64,000 nt of DNA from Fen-1273 sp035516035 (GCA_035516035.1 DATJAS010000108.1:19825-83824); one strand, 5' to 3'; counted from the stretch's first letter, positions 41,215-49,357 are shown. The notes: generated by a model not told the origin, from the letters alone. Translations and numbers: made by a program.

Positions 41215-41729
41215 GCCCCGGTGTCATTCGTGCACTCGCGCTGGGCACGGCGGCCGCGCTCGCGGGGGCGCACCTTGCCGGGTGCGTCTACTCGTTCACA
41301 GGGGCCTCGGTCCCGGCGCACCTCAAGACGGTGGCCATCCCGCTGGTGGACGACCAGTCGGGGTTCGGGGAGCCGGGTCTCAGGGAGAAGTTCACAAACG
41401 AGCTCATCTCTCTCTTTACCGCCGATAACAGCCTGGAGGTCGCCGACCGGGGCACGGCCGATTCCATCATCGAGGGGGCGATCGTGTCGATCGGCGACGC
41501 CCCCGCGGTCGTGGCACAGGGGGAACAGGTGACGCGCCGTCGCGTGACGATTTCGGCGCGGTTCGCGTTCCAGGACAGAAAGCTCAGGAAGAAGGTCTGG
41601 GAGAAGACGTTCTCGAACTGGGGCGACTATGATTCAGGGGGGGGCCTGTCGCAGCGGCAGGCCGGCATCCAGGACGCCATGCGGAAAATCGCCGAGGACG
41701 TCCTGCTGGAAACCGTGTCCGGCTGGTAG
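41211..41729 (+). CDS. lptE: LptE-like LPS-assembly lipoprotein
   Basis: The 172-aa product has a lipoprotein signal with lipobox H-L-A-G-C (Cys25) followed by YSFTGASVPAHLKTVAIPLVDD, the LptE family start in Bacteroidota-Chlorobiota. The rest (RFAFQDRKLRKKVWEKTF ... DAMRKIAEDVLLETVSGW) fits the LptE fold. LptE plugs the LptD barrel that places lipopolysaccharide in the outer membrane. The ATG overlaps the activator stop (ATGA). Confidence 0.85.
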   Translation: MSPGVIRALALGTAAALAGAHLAGCVYSFTGASVPAHLKTVAIPLVDDQSGFGEPGLREKFTNELISLFTADNSLEVADRGTADSIIEGAIVSIGDAPAVVAQGEQVTRRRVTISARFAFQDRKLRKKVWEKTFSNWGDYDSGGGLSQRQAGIQDAMRKIAEDVLLETVSGW

Positions 41730-41790
41730 GCGGCGGGACCCCCGGGGCACAGCAATGTCTCACAACACGAAGTAGAGGCGCGACACCATC

Positions 41791-43260
41791 ATGGAAGAGA
41801 TCATCCTCATCACGTACATGCTTTCCCTGACCGTGCTCTTCATCTTCGGCTCGCACGGGTTCATCATGATCTACTACTATCTCAAGTTCCGCTCCAGGAA
41901 GCTGGCGCCATCGGAGGACATCGTGAGCTACCCCGTGGTGACCGTGCAGCTCCCCGTGTTCAACGAGATGTACGTGGTCGGCCGGCTCATCGACGCGGCA
42001 TGTGCGATGGTCTACCCGAAGGACAAGCTCGAAATTCAGGTGCTGGACGATTCCACCGACCAGACGGTCGAGGTGGTCGCAGGGCACGTCGAGCGCTACC
42101 GGAGGCAGGGGTTCGACATCAAGCAAGTGCGCCGCGCCACGCGGACGGGGTTCAAGGCCGGTGCGCTGCGCGAGGGTCTGGCCGCGGCCCGCGGGGAGTT
42201 CGTGGCGATCTTCGACGCGGATTTCGTTCCCCGGCAGGACTTCCTTCTCAAGACGATCCCGCACTTCGTGATGGACTCCAGGGTCGGCATGGTGCAGACG
42301 CGCTGGGAGCACATCAACTCTGAGTACTCCCTCCTGACCCGCACGCAGGCCATGGCACTGGACGGGCATTTCGTGATCGAGCAGGCGGTGCGCAACAAGG
42401 TCGGCTTTTTCATCAACTTCAACGGCACGGCGGGCGTCTGGAGGAAATCCTGCATCGAAGACGCCGGCAACTGGCAGTCCGACACGCTGACCGAGGACCT
42501 CGACCTGAGCTACCGGGCCCAGCTGAAGGGGTGGCGGTTCCTCTACCTGAACAACGTGACGTCCCCGGCGGAGCTTCCCTCGGAAATCAACGCCCTCAAG
42601 TCCCAGCAGTTCCGGTGGACCAAGGGGGCGATCGAAACGGCGCGGAAGATCCTCCCGTACGTCTGGCGGTCGAAGCTCCCGCTGAAGATCAAGGTGCACG
42701 CGACCTTCCACCTGACCAACAACCTGGTGTTTCCGTTCATCGTGCTGGCCGGCGTGCTGAACGTCCCCCTGGTGTTCCTGAAGCACACCGGGCAGTACGA
42801 CTCGTACTTCACGATGATGTCCGTCGGCGTCTTCGCGTTTATCGGGTCGTTCCTGTTCTATCTGTTTTCGCAGAAGGACGTCTACAGCGACTGGCGGCGG
42901 CGCCTCTTCCTCTTCCCGGTGTTCATGGCGGGGAGCATGGGCTTCGCGGTGAACAACAGTCGCGCCGTCATCGAGGGACTCTTCCGCAAGAAGAGCGAAT
43001 TCGTACGGACGCCGAAGTACTCGATCCGCGAGAAATCGGACTCCTGGTCCGACAAGAAGTACGTCCCCGTGAAGATCAGCCCGACCGTGATCGTCGAGGT
43101 GGTGCTGGCGGTCTACTGCCTGTTCGGCGTCGTCTCGTCGATCTATTTCCTGGAGATCGCCGCGGTTCCCTTTCAGCTCCTGTTCTTCCTGGGCTTTGCG
43201 TTCGTTTCGGCCATGTCGCTGAAACACGCGTGGCTGGGTCGCCAGGTGCACCCGAAGTAG
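41791..43260 (+). CDS. Processive membrane family 2 glycosyltransferase (CESA-like)
   Basis: The 489-aa product has an N-terminal helix, a large GT-A domain and four or five C-terminal helices. The conserved motifs of processive GT2 enzymes are present: VLDDSTDQT (about 85), DAD at 142-144, TED at 234-236 and QQFRW at 272-276. It resembles bacterial CESA_CaSu_A2 and glucomannan-type synthases. The polymer is unknown. Its 5' end is 61 bp from lptE, possibly the same transcript. A following TPR gene may encode an accessory protein. Confidence 0.88.
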   Translation: MEEIILITYMLSLTVLFIFGSHGFIMIYYYLKFRSRKLAPSEDIVSYPVVTVQLPVFNEMYVVGRLIDAACAMVYPKDKLEIQVLDDSTDQTVEVVAGHVERYRRQGFDIKQVRRATRTGFKAGALREGLAAARGEFVAIFDADFVPRQDFLLKTIPHFVMDSRVGMVQTRWEHINSEYSLLTRTQAMALDGHFVIEQAVRNKVGFFINFNGTAGVWRKSCIEDAGNWQSDTLTEDLDLSYRAQLKGWRFLYLNNVTSPAELPSEINALKSQQFRWTKGAIETARKILPYVWRSKLPLKIKVHATFHLTNNLVFPFIVLAGVLNVPLVFLKHTGQYDSYFTMMSVGVFAFIGSFLFYLFSQKDVYSDWRRRLFLFPVFMAGSMGFAVNNSRAVIEGLFRKKSEFVRTPKYSIREKSDSWSDKKYVPVKISPTVIVEVVLAVYCLFGVVSSIYFLEIAAVPFQLLFFLGFAFVSAMSLKHAWLGRQVHPK

Positions 43261-43285
43261 GCGGGCCGTGGAGCGGGGAGATCCC

Positions 43286-44041
43286 ATGACATCGGCGGAC
43301 GGTCCGGCGCGCGGCACAGCGGGCGCGGGAAGCCCGTGGTTCGCGCGCATCGCCGCGGACCTGCTCGACGCCGGGAACATGAAAGAGGCCCTGCGTGTGT
43401 GCGTGGAGGGGACGCGCACCTTTCCGCGCTACACGACGGGACGCCTGATGCTCGGGAAATGCTATGAGGCCCTGGGCAGCCACGTGGAGGCGATGCTCGA
43501 GTACGCGCGGGTGCTGGAGGTCTTCCCGGACAATGGGCTCGTGCGGGAGCTGCTCCGCCGTGCCGGTCAGCGGGAGCAGCAGGGGTTCGAAGCGTTTGCC
43601 GGCGAGTGGCAGGCCCGCTGGCAGGGGCGGAAGGACCGCCTGACATTCGAGGACTACGTCGGACCGGCAGCAGCGGCGGGAGACTCGGCCGTCGGGGAAA
43701 TTATCGCGGGGCCGGAGGAAACGCCACGCATCGAGCCGCCGGTGGAGGCGCCGCGCGAAACGGCGACCGATGTGGCGCCCGATGCGCCAAAGGCGCCGCT
43801 GGCGTCAGAGGCGCCGCTGGCGTCACAGGCGCCACCGGCTGCCCCCGCGCAGGGACGGTTCGTCACCGCGACGCTTGCGGAGATTTACGCGAGCCAGGGA
43901 GAGTTCAGCGAAGCGATCGAGGCGTACAGGACGCTGGCCGCCCAGCGTCCGGGGAGCGCCCAGCGGTATCAGAAGCGGCTGGAGGAGCTGGAGGAGCTGA
44001 AGAGAAAGACGGAACAGGGAACGTCGCCCGGCGTTACTTGA
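43286..44041 (+). CDS. TPR-repeat protein
   Basis: The product (251 aa from ATG 43286) has TPR-like helices at about 20-90 (AADLLDAGNMKEALRVCVEG, LMLGKCYEALGSHVEAMLEYARVLEVFP) and again near the C-terminus (TLAEIYASQGEFSEAIEAYRTLAAQRPGSAQRYQKRL). An Ala/Pro-rich linker between them contains tandem APLAS repeats. No signal peptide is seen. The ATG at 43286 follows GGGGAG at normal distance and is preferred to GTG 43268. It overlaps the convergent rpsT by 8 bp. Function is unknown; it may partner the GT2 enzyme. Confidence 0.75.
   Translation: MTSADGPARGTAGAGSPWFARIAADLLDAGNMKEALRVCVEGTRTFPRYTTGRLMLGKCYEALGSHVEAMLEYARVLEVFPDNGLVRELLRRAGQREQQGFEAFAGEWQARWQGRKDRLTFEDYVGPAAAAGDSAVGEIIAGPEETPRIEPPVEAPRETATDVAPDAPKAPLASEAPLASQAPPAAPAQGRFVTATLAEIYASQGEFSEAIEAYRTLAAQRPGSAQRYQKRLEELEELKRKTEQGTSPGVT
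43793..43833 (+). repeat. 18-bp tandem repeat encoding APLAS(E/Q)
   Basis: GCGCCGCTGGCGTCAGAG and GCGCCGCTGGCGTCACAG are adjacent 18-bp copies differing at one base, followed by a partial GCGCC copy. They lie in the linker of the TPR protein and keep the reading frame. Confidence 0.8.
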
Positions 44042-44288
44042 GGTGGTTGACGACCGCGGTCAGGCGGGACTTGAGGTTTGCCGCCTTGTTCCTGTGGATG
44101 ATGCCTTTCGCAGCGAGCTGGTCGAGGAGCTTCACCGTCTTTCGCAAATCGGCGGACGCCGCGGTCTTGTCCGCGGCGGACCTGATGCGCTTGATCTCCG
44201 TCCGCATGCGCGACTTCAACTGCGCGTTGCGTGCCGCTCTCCGCTTTGCCATCCTGCTTCGTTTTTCCGCCGACTTGTGCTGTGCCAT
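44034..44288 (-). CDS. rpsT: 30S ribosomal protein S20
   Basis: The 84-aa product begins MAQHKSAEKRSRMAKRRAAR and is Lys/Arg-rich and helical, as S20 is. It contains KSRMRTEIKRIRSA and AAKGIIHRNKAANLKSRLTA, the conserved S20 C-terminal region. The ATG at 44288 follows GGAAGGG. An upstream ATG at 44366 would include the promoter. It is divergent from etfB. Confidence 0.96.
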   Translation of the reverse strand: MAQHKSAEKRSRMAKRRAARNAQLKSRMRTEIKRIRSAADKTAASADLRKTVKLLDQLAAKGIIHRNKAANLKSRLTAVVNHLK

Positions 44289-44337
44289 GAACCCTTCCCG
44301 GATGCCTGAGATGCTTCTCTGCGACGACTGAACAAGT

Positions 44338-44366
44338 AAGATACCGATCCCTGCGCAGAAAGTCAA
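44338..44366 (-). promoter_or_regulatory. rpsT promoter candidate (TTGACT-17-TATCTT)
   Basis: On the minus strand TTGACT (44366-44361) and TATCTT (44343-44338) are 17 bp apart, about 50 bp before the rpsT ATG. The -35 elements of this and the etfB promoter lie back to back, six bases apart. Confidence 0.6.
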
Positions 44367-44372
44367 CGCGCC

Positions 44373-44401
44373 TTGCGTTTTTTTCCGGTCGGGCGTATAT
44401 T
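44373..44401 (+). promoter_or_regulatory. etfBA promoter candidate (TTGCGT-17-TATATT)
   Basis: TTGCGT (44373-44378) and TATATT (44396-44401) are 17 bp apart and lie about 35 bp before the etfB ATG. A T-run follows the -35. Confidence 0.55.
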
Positions 44402-44434
44402 CACATTCCCTTGCAGTCGTTCCATGGAGGACAC

Positions 44435-45184
44435 ATGAACGTCGCTGTCTGCATCAACCACGTTCCGGACACGGAAACAAAGGTCCGCGTGGCTCCCGAC
44501 GGCCTGTCGATCGACAGGACCGGCGTCAATTTCATGATGAGTCCGTACGACGAGATCGCTGTCGAGGAAGCTCTCCGCATCAGGGACAAGTTCACGGGGA
44601 GCGTCACGGCAATCTCGCTGGGCGGTGAGGCCCACAGGGAGACGCTCCGCAAGGCGCTCGCGATGGGCGCGGACCGCGCCGTGCTGCTTCGCGACGACGC
44701 CCCGCGCGATTCGTTCAGCGTAGCGGCGGGACTTGCCGCCGAGCTTCGCGCGCTCTCCCCGGACGTCATCCTCTTCGGCAAACAGTCGATTGACTACGAC
44801 GACGCACAGGTGGGGACGCTTGTCGCCGCGATCCTCCGCCTCCCGTCCGTCGCGGTCGTGGTGAAGCTTTCGATCGGCGGCGACGGCCGTGTCGTCTGCG
44901 AGCGAGAGATCGAAGGGGGGCACGAGACCGTGCACACGAAGCTCCCCGCCGTCTTCCTCGCACAGAAGGGGCTGAACGATCCCCGGTATCCTTCGCTGAA
45001 GGGAATCATGGCGGCGAAGAGCAAGCCGATCGAGGAAAAGCCCGCCGCCCCGTTTGCAGTGCGCGTCGTTCCCGTCGCGCTGCGCAAGCCGCCCGCGAAG
45101 AACCCCGGGCAGATCGTCGGCACGGACGCCTCCGCCGTACCCGAGCTCATCCGACTGCTTCACGAAGAGGCCAGGGTCATTTAA
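44435..45184 (+). CDS. etfB: Electron transfer flavoprotein beta subunit
   Basis: EtfB carries AMP and, with EtfA, moves electrons from dehydrogenases to the quinone pool. The 249-aa product begins MNVAVCINHVPDTETKVR and has MSPYDEIAVEEALRIRD, LGGEAHRETLRKALAMGADRAVLL and FGKQSIDYDDAQVGTLVA. The ATG at 44435 follows GGAGG. The longer frame from 44411 includes the ribosome-binding site. It is followed after 24 bp by etfA. Confidence 0.95.
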   Translation: MNVAVCINHVPDTETKVRVAPDGLSIDRTGVNFMMSPYDEIAVEEALRIRDKFTGSVTAISLGGEAHRETLRKALAMGADRAVLLRDDAPRDSFSVAAGLAAELRALSPDVILFGKQSIDYDDAQVGTLVAAILRLPSVAVVVKLSIGGDGRVVCEREIEGGHETVHTKLPAVFLAQKGLNDPRYPSLKGIMAAKSKPIEEKPAAPFAVRVVPVALRKPPAKNPGQIVGTDASAVPELIRLLHEEARVI

Positions 45185-45208
45185 CGTCCACACAGGAACA
45201 CGAAAGCC

Positions 45209-46177
45209 ATGAAGTGTATTGCATTTGCCGAGGAACGGGACGGAGAATTCAGGAAATCGTCCCTGGAAACCGTCAGGGCGGCGCGGCGGATGGCCGACGC
45301 ACTCGGGGGGACATGCCTGGCCCTGGTGGCCGGCCACGATGCGGGGAAGGGCGCCGCGGCTCTGGGCCGCTACGGCGCCGCGCGCGTCCTGGTCGTCGAC
45401 GACGCGCGCCTGGAGCGAAAGCCGAACATCGCGCTGGCCAGGATCGTCGCGGCAGTCGCCCGCCGTGAAGAGGCCTCGCTGGTGTTCCTGGCGGCGAGCC
45501 AGGCGGGAAAGGACATCGCGCCGCGGGTGGCGGTCGACCTGGAGGCGGGGCTGGCTGCGGACTGTGTGGCGCTGCGCACGGAGGGAACCGACGTCATTGC
45601 CACCCGGCCGGTGTTCGCGGGAAAAGCGCTCCTGGATGTCCGCGTGACAACGGGCGTGAAAGTGTTCACGCTCAGGCCCAACGTCTTCGAGGCGGTCGCG
45701 GGGGAAGGGGCGGCAGCGGTGGAGGCAATCACGGTGCCGCTGGAGGACGCGGACCTGGTGACGACGGTGGAAGCAACGGCCGTGGCCTCGGGCAGGCCCG
45801 ACGTGACCGAAGCGGACATCATCGTCTCCGGGGGGCGCGGCATGAAGGGACCTGAACACTTCGCGCTGATCGAGGCGCTCGCCGACGCGCTCGGGGCCGG
45901 CGTGGGCGCATCGCGCGCGGTGGTCGACGCCGGATGGCGGCCGCACGACGAGCAGGTCGGTCAAACCGGGAAGACCGTGTCGCCGGCCCTCTACATCGCC
46001 TGCGGCATCTCCGGAGCCGTGCAGCACCTGGCCGGGATGTCCAGCTCGCGCTACATCGTGGCGATCAACCGGGACAAGGATGCTCCCATATTCCAGGTGG
46101 CGGACTACGGGATCGTGGGCGACGTGTTCGACGTGCTCCCCGCGCTCACCGCGGCGCTCCGGCGTCAGGGAAAATGA
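45209..46177 (+). CDS. etfA: Electron transfer flavoprotein alpha subunit
   Basis: The 322-aa product holds the FAD site of the ETF heterodimer in its C-terminal half: VSGGRGMKGPEHFALIEALAD, GASRAVVDAGWRPHDEQVGQTGKTVSPALYIACGISGAVQH and VAINRDKDAPIFQVADYGIVGD, all strongly conserved. It forms an operon with etfB behind a clear promoter. No acyl-CoA dehydrogenase or ETF:quinone oxidoreductase is visible in the window. Confidence 0.96.
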   Translation: MKCIAFAEERDGEFRKSSLETVRAARRMADALGGTCLALVAGHDAGKGAAALGRYGAARVLVVDDARLERKPNIALARIVAAVARREEASLVFLAASQAGKDIAPRVAVDLEAGLAADCVALRTEGTDVIATRPVFAGKALLDVRVTTGVKVFTLRPNVFEAVAGEGAAAVEAITVPLEDADLVTTVEATAVASGRPDVTEADIIVSGGRGMKGPEHFALIEALADALGAGVGASRAVVDAGWRPHDEQVGQTGKTVSPALYIACGISGAVQHLAGMSSSRYIVAINRDKDAPIFQVADYGIVGDVFDVLPALTAALRRQGK

Positions 46178-46179
46178 GG

Positions 46180-46208
46180 TTGCGCTTCGGAGGGTTTTGC
46201 CGTATGTT
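46180..46208 (+). promoter_or_regulatory. Candidate promoter of the bifunctional nuclease gene (TTGCGC-17-TATGTT)
   Basis: TTGCGC (46180-46185) and TATGTT (46203-46208) are 17 bp apart, and the -10 ends 22 bp before the ATG at 46231. It follows the etfA stop within three bases. Confidence 0.5.
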
Positions 46209-46230
46209 ACTCGTGATCAGCCTGCAGTGA

Positions 46231-46839
46231 ATGAGCGTGCCGGAGCGGAACGTGGACAAGGTGCTGGTGGATATACTCGGGTTGTCGACGAACCCGGCGA
46301 GCGGGGGGGCGTACGCCCTGATCCTCCGCGAAGTGAACGGCAACAGGCGACTCCCGATCATCATCGGGGCCTCCGAGGCACAGTCGATCGCGCTGGAGAT
46401 GGAAGGCATCAAGCCGCCGCGCCCCCTGACGCACGACCTCATGAAGAACATCATCGCCGCCTTCGGCGCCGAGCTCACCGACATCATCATCGACGACCTG
46501 CGCGACGGGACCTTCTACGCGAAGCTGAACATTGACAGCCAGATGATCGATTCGCGTCCCTCGGACGCGATCGCCCTTGCCGTGCGCTACGGCGTGCAGA
46601 TTTACGTGGCGGCCTCGGTCATGGACGAGGCGGCATTCGTGCCGGAAGAGGAGGAGGAGGAAGGGCGGCCGTCGACCCCGTCCGCCCCCCAGGCGCCCAA
46701 GCAGCACACGCCCCCGTCCGGCAAGATCACGCGGCTGGAGCAACTCAACCAGCAGCTCAAGGAGGCGATCGAGAAGGAGAACTACGAGAAGGCTGCTGCC
46801 CTGCGCGACGAGATCCGCAAGCTCGAACTCCGCGACTGA
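46231..46839 (+). CDS. Bifunctional nuclease family protein (DUF151) with C-terminal UVR motif
   Basis: The 202-aa product has the BFN/DUF151 domain (about 8-135: VDILGLSTNPASGGAYALIL, LPIIIGASEAQSIALEMEG, RPLTHDLMKNII, SRPSDAIALAVRYGVQIYV). An acidic-Pro linker follows, then a UVR-like helix pair (LEQLNQQLKEAIEKENYEKAAALRDEIRKLE). Plant and bacterial members show RNase and DNase activity. The UVR motif suggests contact with UvrB/ClpC-like partners. It ends one base from the convergent pdxJ stop. Confidence 0.9.
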   Translation: MSVPERNVDKVLVDILGLSTNPASGGAYALILREVNGNRRLPIIIGASEAQSIALEMEGIKPPRPLTHDLMKNIIAAFGAELTDIIIDDLRDGTFYAKLNIDSQMIDSRPSDAIALAVRYGVQIYVAASVMDEAAFVPEEEEEEGRPSTPSAPQAPKQHTPPSGKITRLEQLNQQLKEAIEKENYEKAAALRDEIRKLELRD

Positions 46840-46840
46840 C

Positions 46841-47557
46841 TCACCCCGGGCGCACCAGCGCCAGCATTTCTTTTACCGCCTCTGTAAGTCCCACGTAGAC
46901 CGCGCGCGTGATGACCGCGTGGCCGATGCTCACCTCATCGATGTCCGTGATCGATCTGAACGGGACGATGTTCCGGTAGTTGAGCCCGTGGCCCGCGTTC
47001 ACGCCGAGGCCGAGCCCGCGCGCCCTGCGGGCGGCCGCCCGGATCTCTTCCAGCAGGGCGTGCCGCCCGGCGTCCGTACCGGCGTTCGCGTAGGCACCGG
47101 TATGGATCTCGACCGTGTCGGTTCCGGCCTCGCGCGCGGCGTCAATCTGCGCGGCGACGGGATCGACGAAGAGGCTGACCCGGATGCCGGCGTCCTTCAG
47201 GCGTGCCACGGCCTCCCGAACGCCGGCAAGGTTGCCCCGCACGTCGAGTCCCCCTTCGGTGGTCAACTCTGCGCGGCGCTCGGGGACGAGCGTTGCGAGC
47301 TCGGGGCGGGTCGCTCTGGCGATGGCCATGATCTCGGCGGTGGCGGCCATCTCGAGATCCAGCTTCGTCCTCACGGTCTCGCGCAGCAGCCGGAGATCGC
47401 GGTCGTTGATGTGACGCCGGTCTTCGCGGAGATGGCAGACGATGCCGTCCGCCCCCGCGCGCTCGCACGCCTGCGCCGCCTCCACGGGATCTGGCTCCGA
47501 TTCACCCCGGGCCTGGCGGAGCGTCGCGACGTGGTCGATGTTGATCGAAAGTTTCAT
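46841..47557 (-). CDS. pdxJ: Pyridoxine 5'-phosphate synthase
   Basis: PdxJ condenses 3-amino-2-oxopropyl phosphate with deoxyxylulose 5-phosphate to form pyridoxine phosphate in the DXP-dependent B6 pathway. The 238-aa product begins LSINIDHVATLRQARGESEPDP and has GADGIVCHLREDRRHINDRDL, TLVPERRAELTTEGGLDV, SLFVDP, VEIHTGAYANA and GHGLNYRNI. It is the last gene of a unit with two BMC shell genes and ybbR. Its start overlaps the ybbR stop. Confidence 0.96.
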   Translation of the reverse strand: MKLSINIDHVATLRQARGESEPDPVEAAQACERAGADGIVCHLREDRRHINDRDLRLLRETVRTKLDLEMAATAEIMAIARATRPELATLVPERRAELTTEGGLDVRGNLAGVREAVARLKDAGIRVSLFVDPVAAQIDAAREAGTDTVEIHTGAYANAGTDAGRHALLEEIRAAARRARGLGLGVNAGHGLNYRNIVPFRSITDIDEVSIGHAVITRAVYVGLTEAVKEMLALVRPG

Positions 47558-48477
47558 GGGCGCCTTCTCACAATGTACTGGAGGTGCTCCGGACGCCTGG
47601 TCACGAGCTGCACGCCGGCGGGACAGGCGACGTCGGCGTCGATGAGCCCCGTGGAGTCAGCCGCGACCGCGCCGTAGCTCGTGGTCGCGCGGAAGTCGGC
47701 GGCGGAGAGGCCTGACAGCTGCCGGATTCCGGCGCGCACGACGATCTCGATGCGGGGCGGAATCAGGATCACCTCCCTGTGCGCGGAAGTGCCGGTGACC
47801 TCCACCGGGATACCCGCGATGATCTTCTCCGCGAACGGCTCGACCGCGATGGCGATCCGGACCGACGGAACAGAAAGCGCAACCGCCCATGGATCGGGGG
47901 AGGCCAGCGGGACCTCCGCGTCGATGGGTCCGCGGACGTTGTCGAAGACGCGCCGTTCCGTCTTCCATGCATCGATCGTCCGCAGCACCGACTCCGCTCC
48001 CGTGAGCGTAACGCTGTCCGGCGCCACGAAGACCGGACCCACCTGCCCGTATCCCTCCCGGAATCCCGCGACGCAGTCCAGGAGCACGGGGACCCGCCTG
48101 CGCACAGAGGGCCCCAGGGCCACCTCGAGCGAATCCGGCTTGACTTCCACGAGCCGCACCCCCGGGGGAAGCGCGACGTGGTCGGCGAAGTCGGTGAACG
48201 TCAGTGGTCTGTGGTGCGGGGGAAGGGAGAGGGCGGAGAATACGACCGCAGGGGCGCGGGCAAGCAGCACGCCGGCCAGCCGCCAACCCTCGCCCCGGAA
48301 TCGGAGCAGGAGCTCGCGCGGCAGTGGCGTCTCCACCGCCATCCCCGGCGGGATATCCTGGAGGACGAACGGGGAGGCAATCGAGGTCTCGTAGTCCTCG
48401 CGCATGGTGACGGAAACCCATGCCAGGACGCCAAACAGCGTCGAGACGATGGCAATATAGATCGACCGTCGGTCCAT
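47554..48477 (-). CDS. YbbR-domain membrane protein
   Basis: The 307-aa product has an N-terminal membrane helix (about 5-25, IYIAIVSTLFGVLAWVSVTM) and then extended beta-rich repeats of the YbbR type (PVLLDCVAGFREGYGQVGPVFVAPDSVTLTGAESVL ... ). YbbR proteins such as CdaR are regulatory or structural membrane proteins; CdaR controls the c-di-AMP cyclase CdaA, and no cdaA is visible here. It lies 12 bp from the second BMC gene and overlaps pdxJ, so it probably shares their transcript. Confidence 0.85.
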   Translation of the reverse strand: MDRRSIYIAIVSTLFGVLAWVSVTMREDYETSIASPFVLQDIPPGMAVETPLPRELLLRFRGEGWRLAGVLLARAPAVVFSALSLPPHHRPLTFTDFADHVALPPGVRLVEVKPDSLEVALGPSVRRRVPVLLDCVAGFREGYGQVGPVFVAPDSVTLTGAESVLRTIDAWKTERRVFDNVRGPIDAEVPLASPDPWAVALSVPSVRIAIAVEPFAEKIIAGIPVEVTGTSAHREVILIPPRIEIVVRAGIRQLSGLSAADFRATTSYGAVAADSTGLIDADVACPAGVQLVTRRPEHLQYIVRRRP

Positions 48478-48488
48478 CGGGAGGGGAC

Positions 48489-48986
48489 TCAGGCGCCGGA
48501 GCGCGATTGCATCAGCTCATGGATCAGGACTACCCTGGTGGCCATGGAGATCTCTCTCCCCTGGATGGCGAGCCCGGGTGTCTCCCGCGCCAGCGTCCTG
48601 AGCTCGTGCACGTTCATTGCCTCGAGACGCGCGCGGTATGACGCCGCATCAGGTGCAGGGGCAAACGGGAATTCTTCTGTGTGCGGGGCGTCCCCCTCCT
48701 GCGCGGCTCCGGGGGGCTGCGGGAGGATCAGGCCGAGGTCCTGCGCCGGGCGGGGGATTACATGCGAGGAGATGAGCGTTCCCACCCGCGCGGCGGCGGC
48801 CGCGCCGGCTTCCACCGCAGCCTTCACAGCCGCGACGTTGCCCGTCACCTGAACGGTCACCAGGCCCCCCCGGGCGTACTCCGTTCCCAGGAGGGCAACG
48901 CTGGAGGTTTTCAACATGACGTCAGCGGCCTCGATCGAACCGACGAGGCCGCGCGTTTCAACAAGACCGAGGGCGAATTCCGGCAT
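48489..48986 (-). CDS. BMC shell protein with variant pore and SAP/Rho_N-like C-terminal tail
   Basis: The 165-aa product has a BMC-H domain (about 1-90: ALGLVETRGLVGSIEAADVM ... HVIPRP). In the pore loop it reads Y37-A-R-G-G where the neighbour has A-I-G-G-G, placing Arg39 where BMC-H proteins normally have Gly. A linker (91-114) joins a C-terminal segment (about 116-160, LEAMNVHELRTLAR ... LIHELMQ) that resembles a SAP/Rho_N helix pair. The gene follows the first BMC gene across TGAGCCATG and is probably translationally coupled. Function is unknown; a nucleic-acid-associated shell subunit is inferred. Confidence 0.82.
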   Translation of the reverse strand: MPEFALGLVETRGLVGSIEAADVMLKTSSVALLGTEYARGGLVTVQVTGNVAAVKAAVEAGAAAAARVGTLISSHVIPRPAQDLGLILPQPPGAAQEGDAPHTEEFPFAPAPDAASYRARLEAMNVHELRTLARETPGLAIQGREISMATRVVLIHELMQSRSGA

Positions 48987-48989
48987 GGC

Positions 48990-49286
48990 TCATTTGAGCT
49001 GGGGGCGTTTCGGGAGAATCGTCTCGATGTCGGCGTGGGGACGGGGAATGACGTGGACGGAGACCAGCTCCCCCACGCGCTGCGCGGCGGCCGCCCCCGC
49101 ATCGGTCGCCGCTTTCACTGCGCCGACGTCGCCGCGCACCATGACGGTCACGTATCCCCCGCCGATCGCTTCTTTGCCGATGAGCTGCACCCGCGCTGCC
49201 TTCACCATGGCATCTGCAGCCTCGATGGAACCGACGAGGCCCCTGGTTTCCACCATGCCGAGCGCATCGAACGACGTTTCCGCCAT
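48990..49286 (-). CDS. BMC-H shell protein (PduA/CcmK/EutM-like)
   Basis: The 98-aa product is a canonical single-domain hexameric microcompartment shell protein: ALGMVETRGLVGSIEAADAM, the pore loop A-I-G-G-G-Y (residues 40-45), VTVMVRGDVGAVKAATDAGAAAA and VHVIPRPHADIETILPK. These hexamers tile the facets of carboxysomes and metabolosomes. It follows a near-consensus promoter and AAGGAG. No BMC-P pentamer, BMC-T or encapsulated enzyme is visible in the window, so it cannot by itself build a closed shell. Its start ATG is at 49286. Confidence 0.94.
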   Translation of the reverse strand: MAETSFDALGMVETRGLVGSIEAADAMVKAARVQLIGKEAIGGGYVTVMVRGDVGAVKAATDAGAAAAQRVGELVSVHVIPRPHADIETILPKRPQLK

Positions 49287-49312
49287 GGACGTTGTTCTCC
49301 TTGGTTGTGGAG

Positions 49313-49357
49313 CGGGGCGTGCACTGCATCAGGGCACGGGAATATACCCACGCCCCG
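49313..49357. repeat. Inverted repeat across the BMC promoter
   Basis: CGGGGCGTG (49313-49321) and CACGCCCCG (49349-49357) are perfect 9-bp inverted copies. One half lies in the promoter spacer, the other in the transcribed leader, an arrangement typical of an operator. The core CACGCCCC/GGGGCGTG also forms the hairpin at 29358-29391. Confidence 0.5.

Noticed and set aside
41584..43419. 611-aa minus-strand frame opposite lptE and the GT2 gene
   Set aside because: Antisense shadow with Asp/His/Arg-rich content and no domain; the plus-strand genes are convincing.
43793..43833. CRISPR-like or mobile-element repeat
   Set aside because: The two 18-bp copies are in frame inside a coding sequence, adjacent without spacers, and are better explained as a small tandem duplication.
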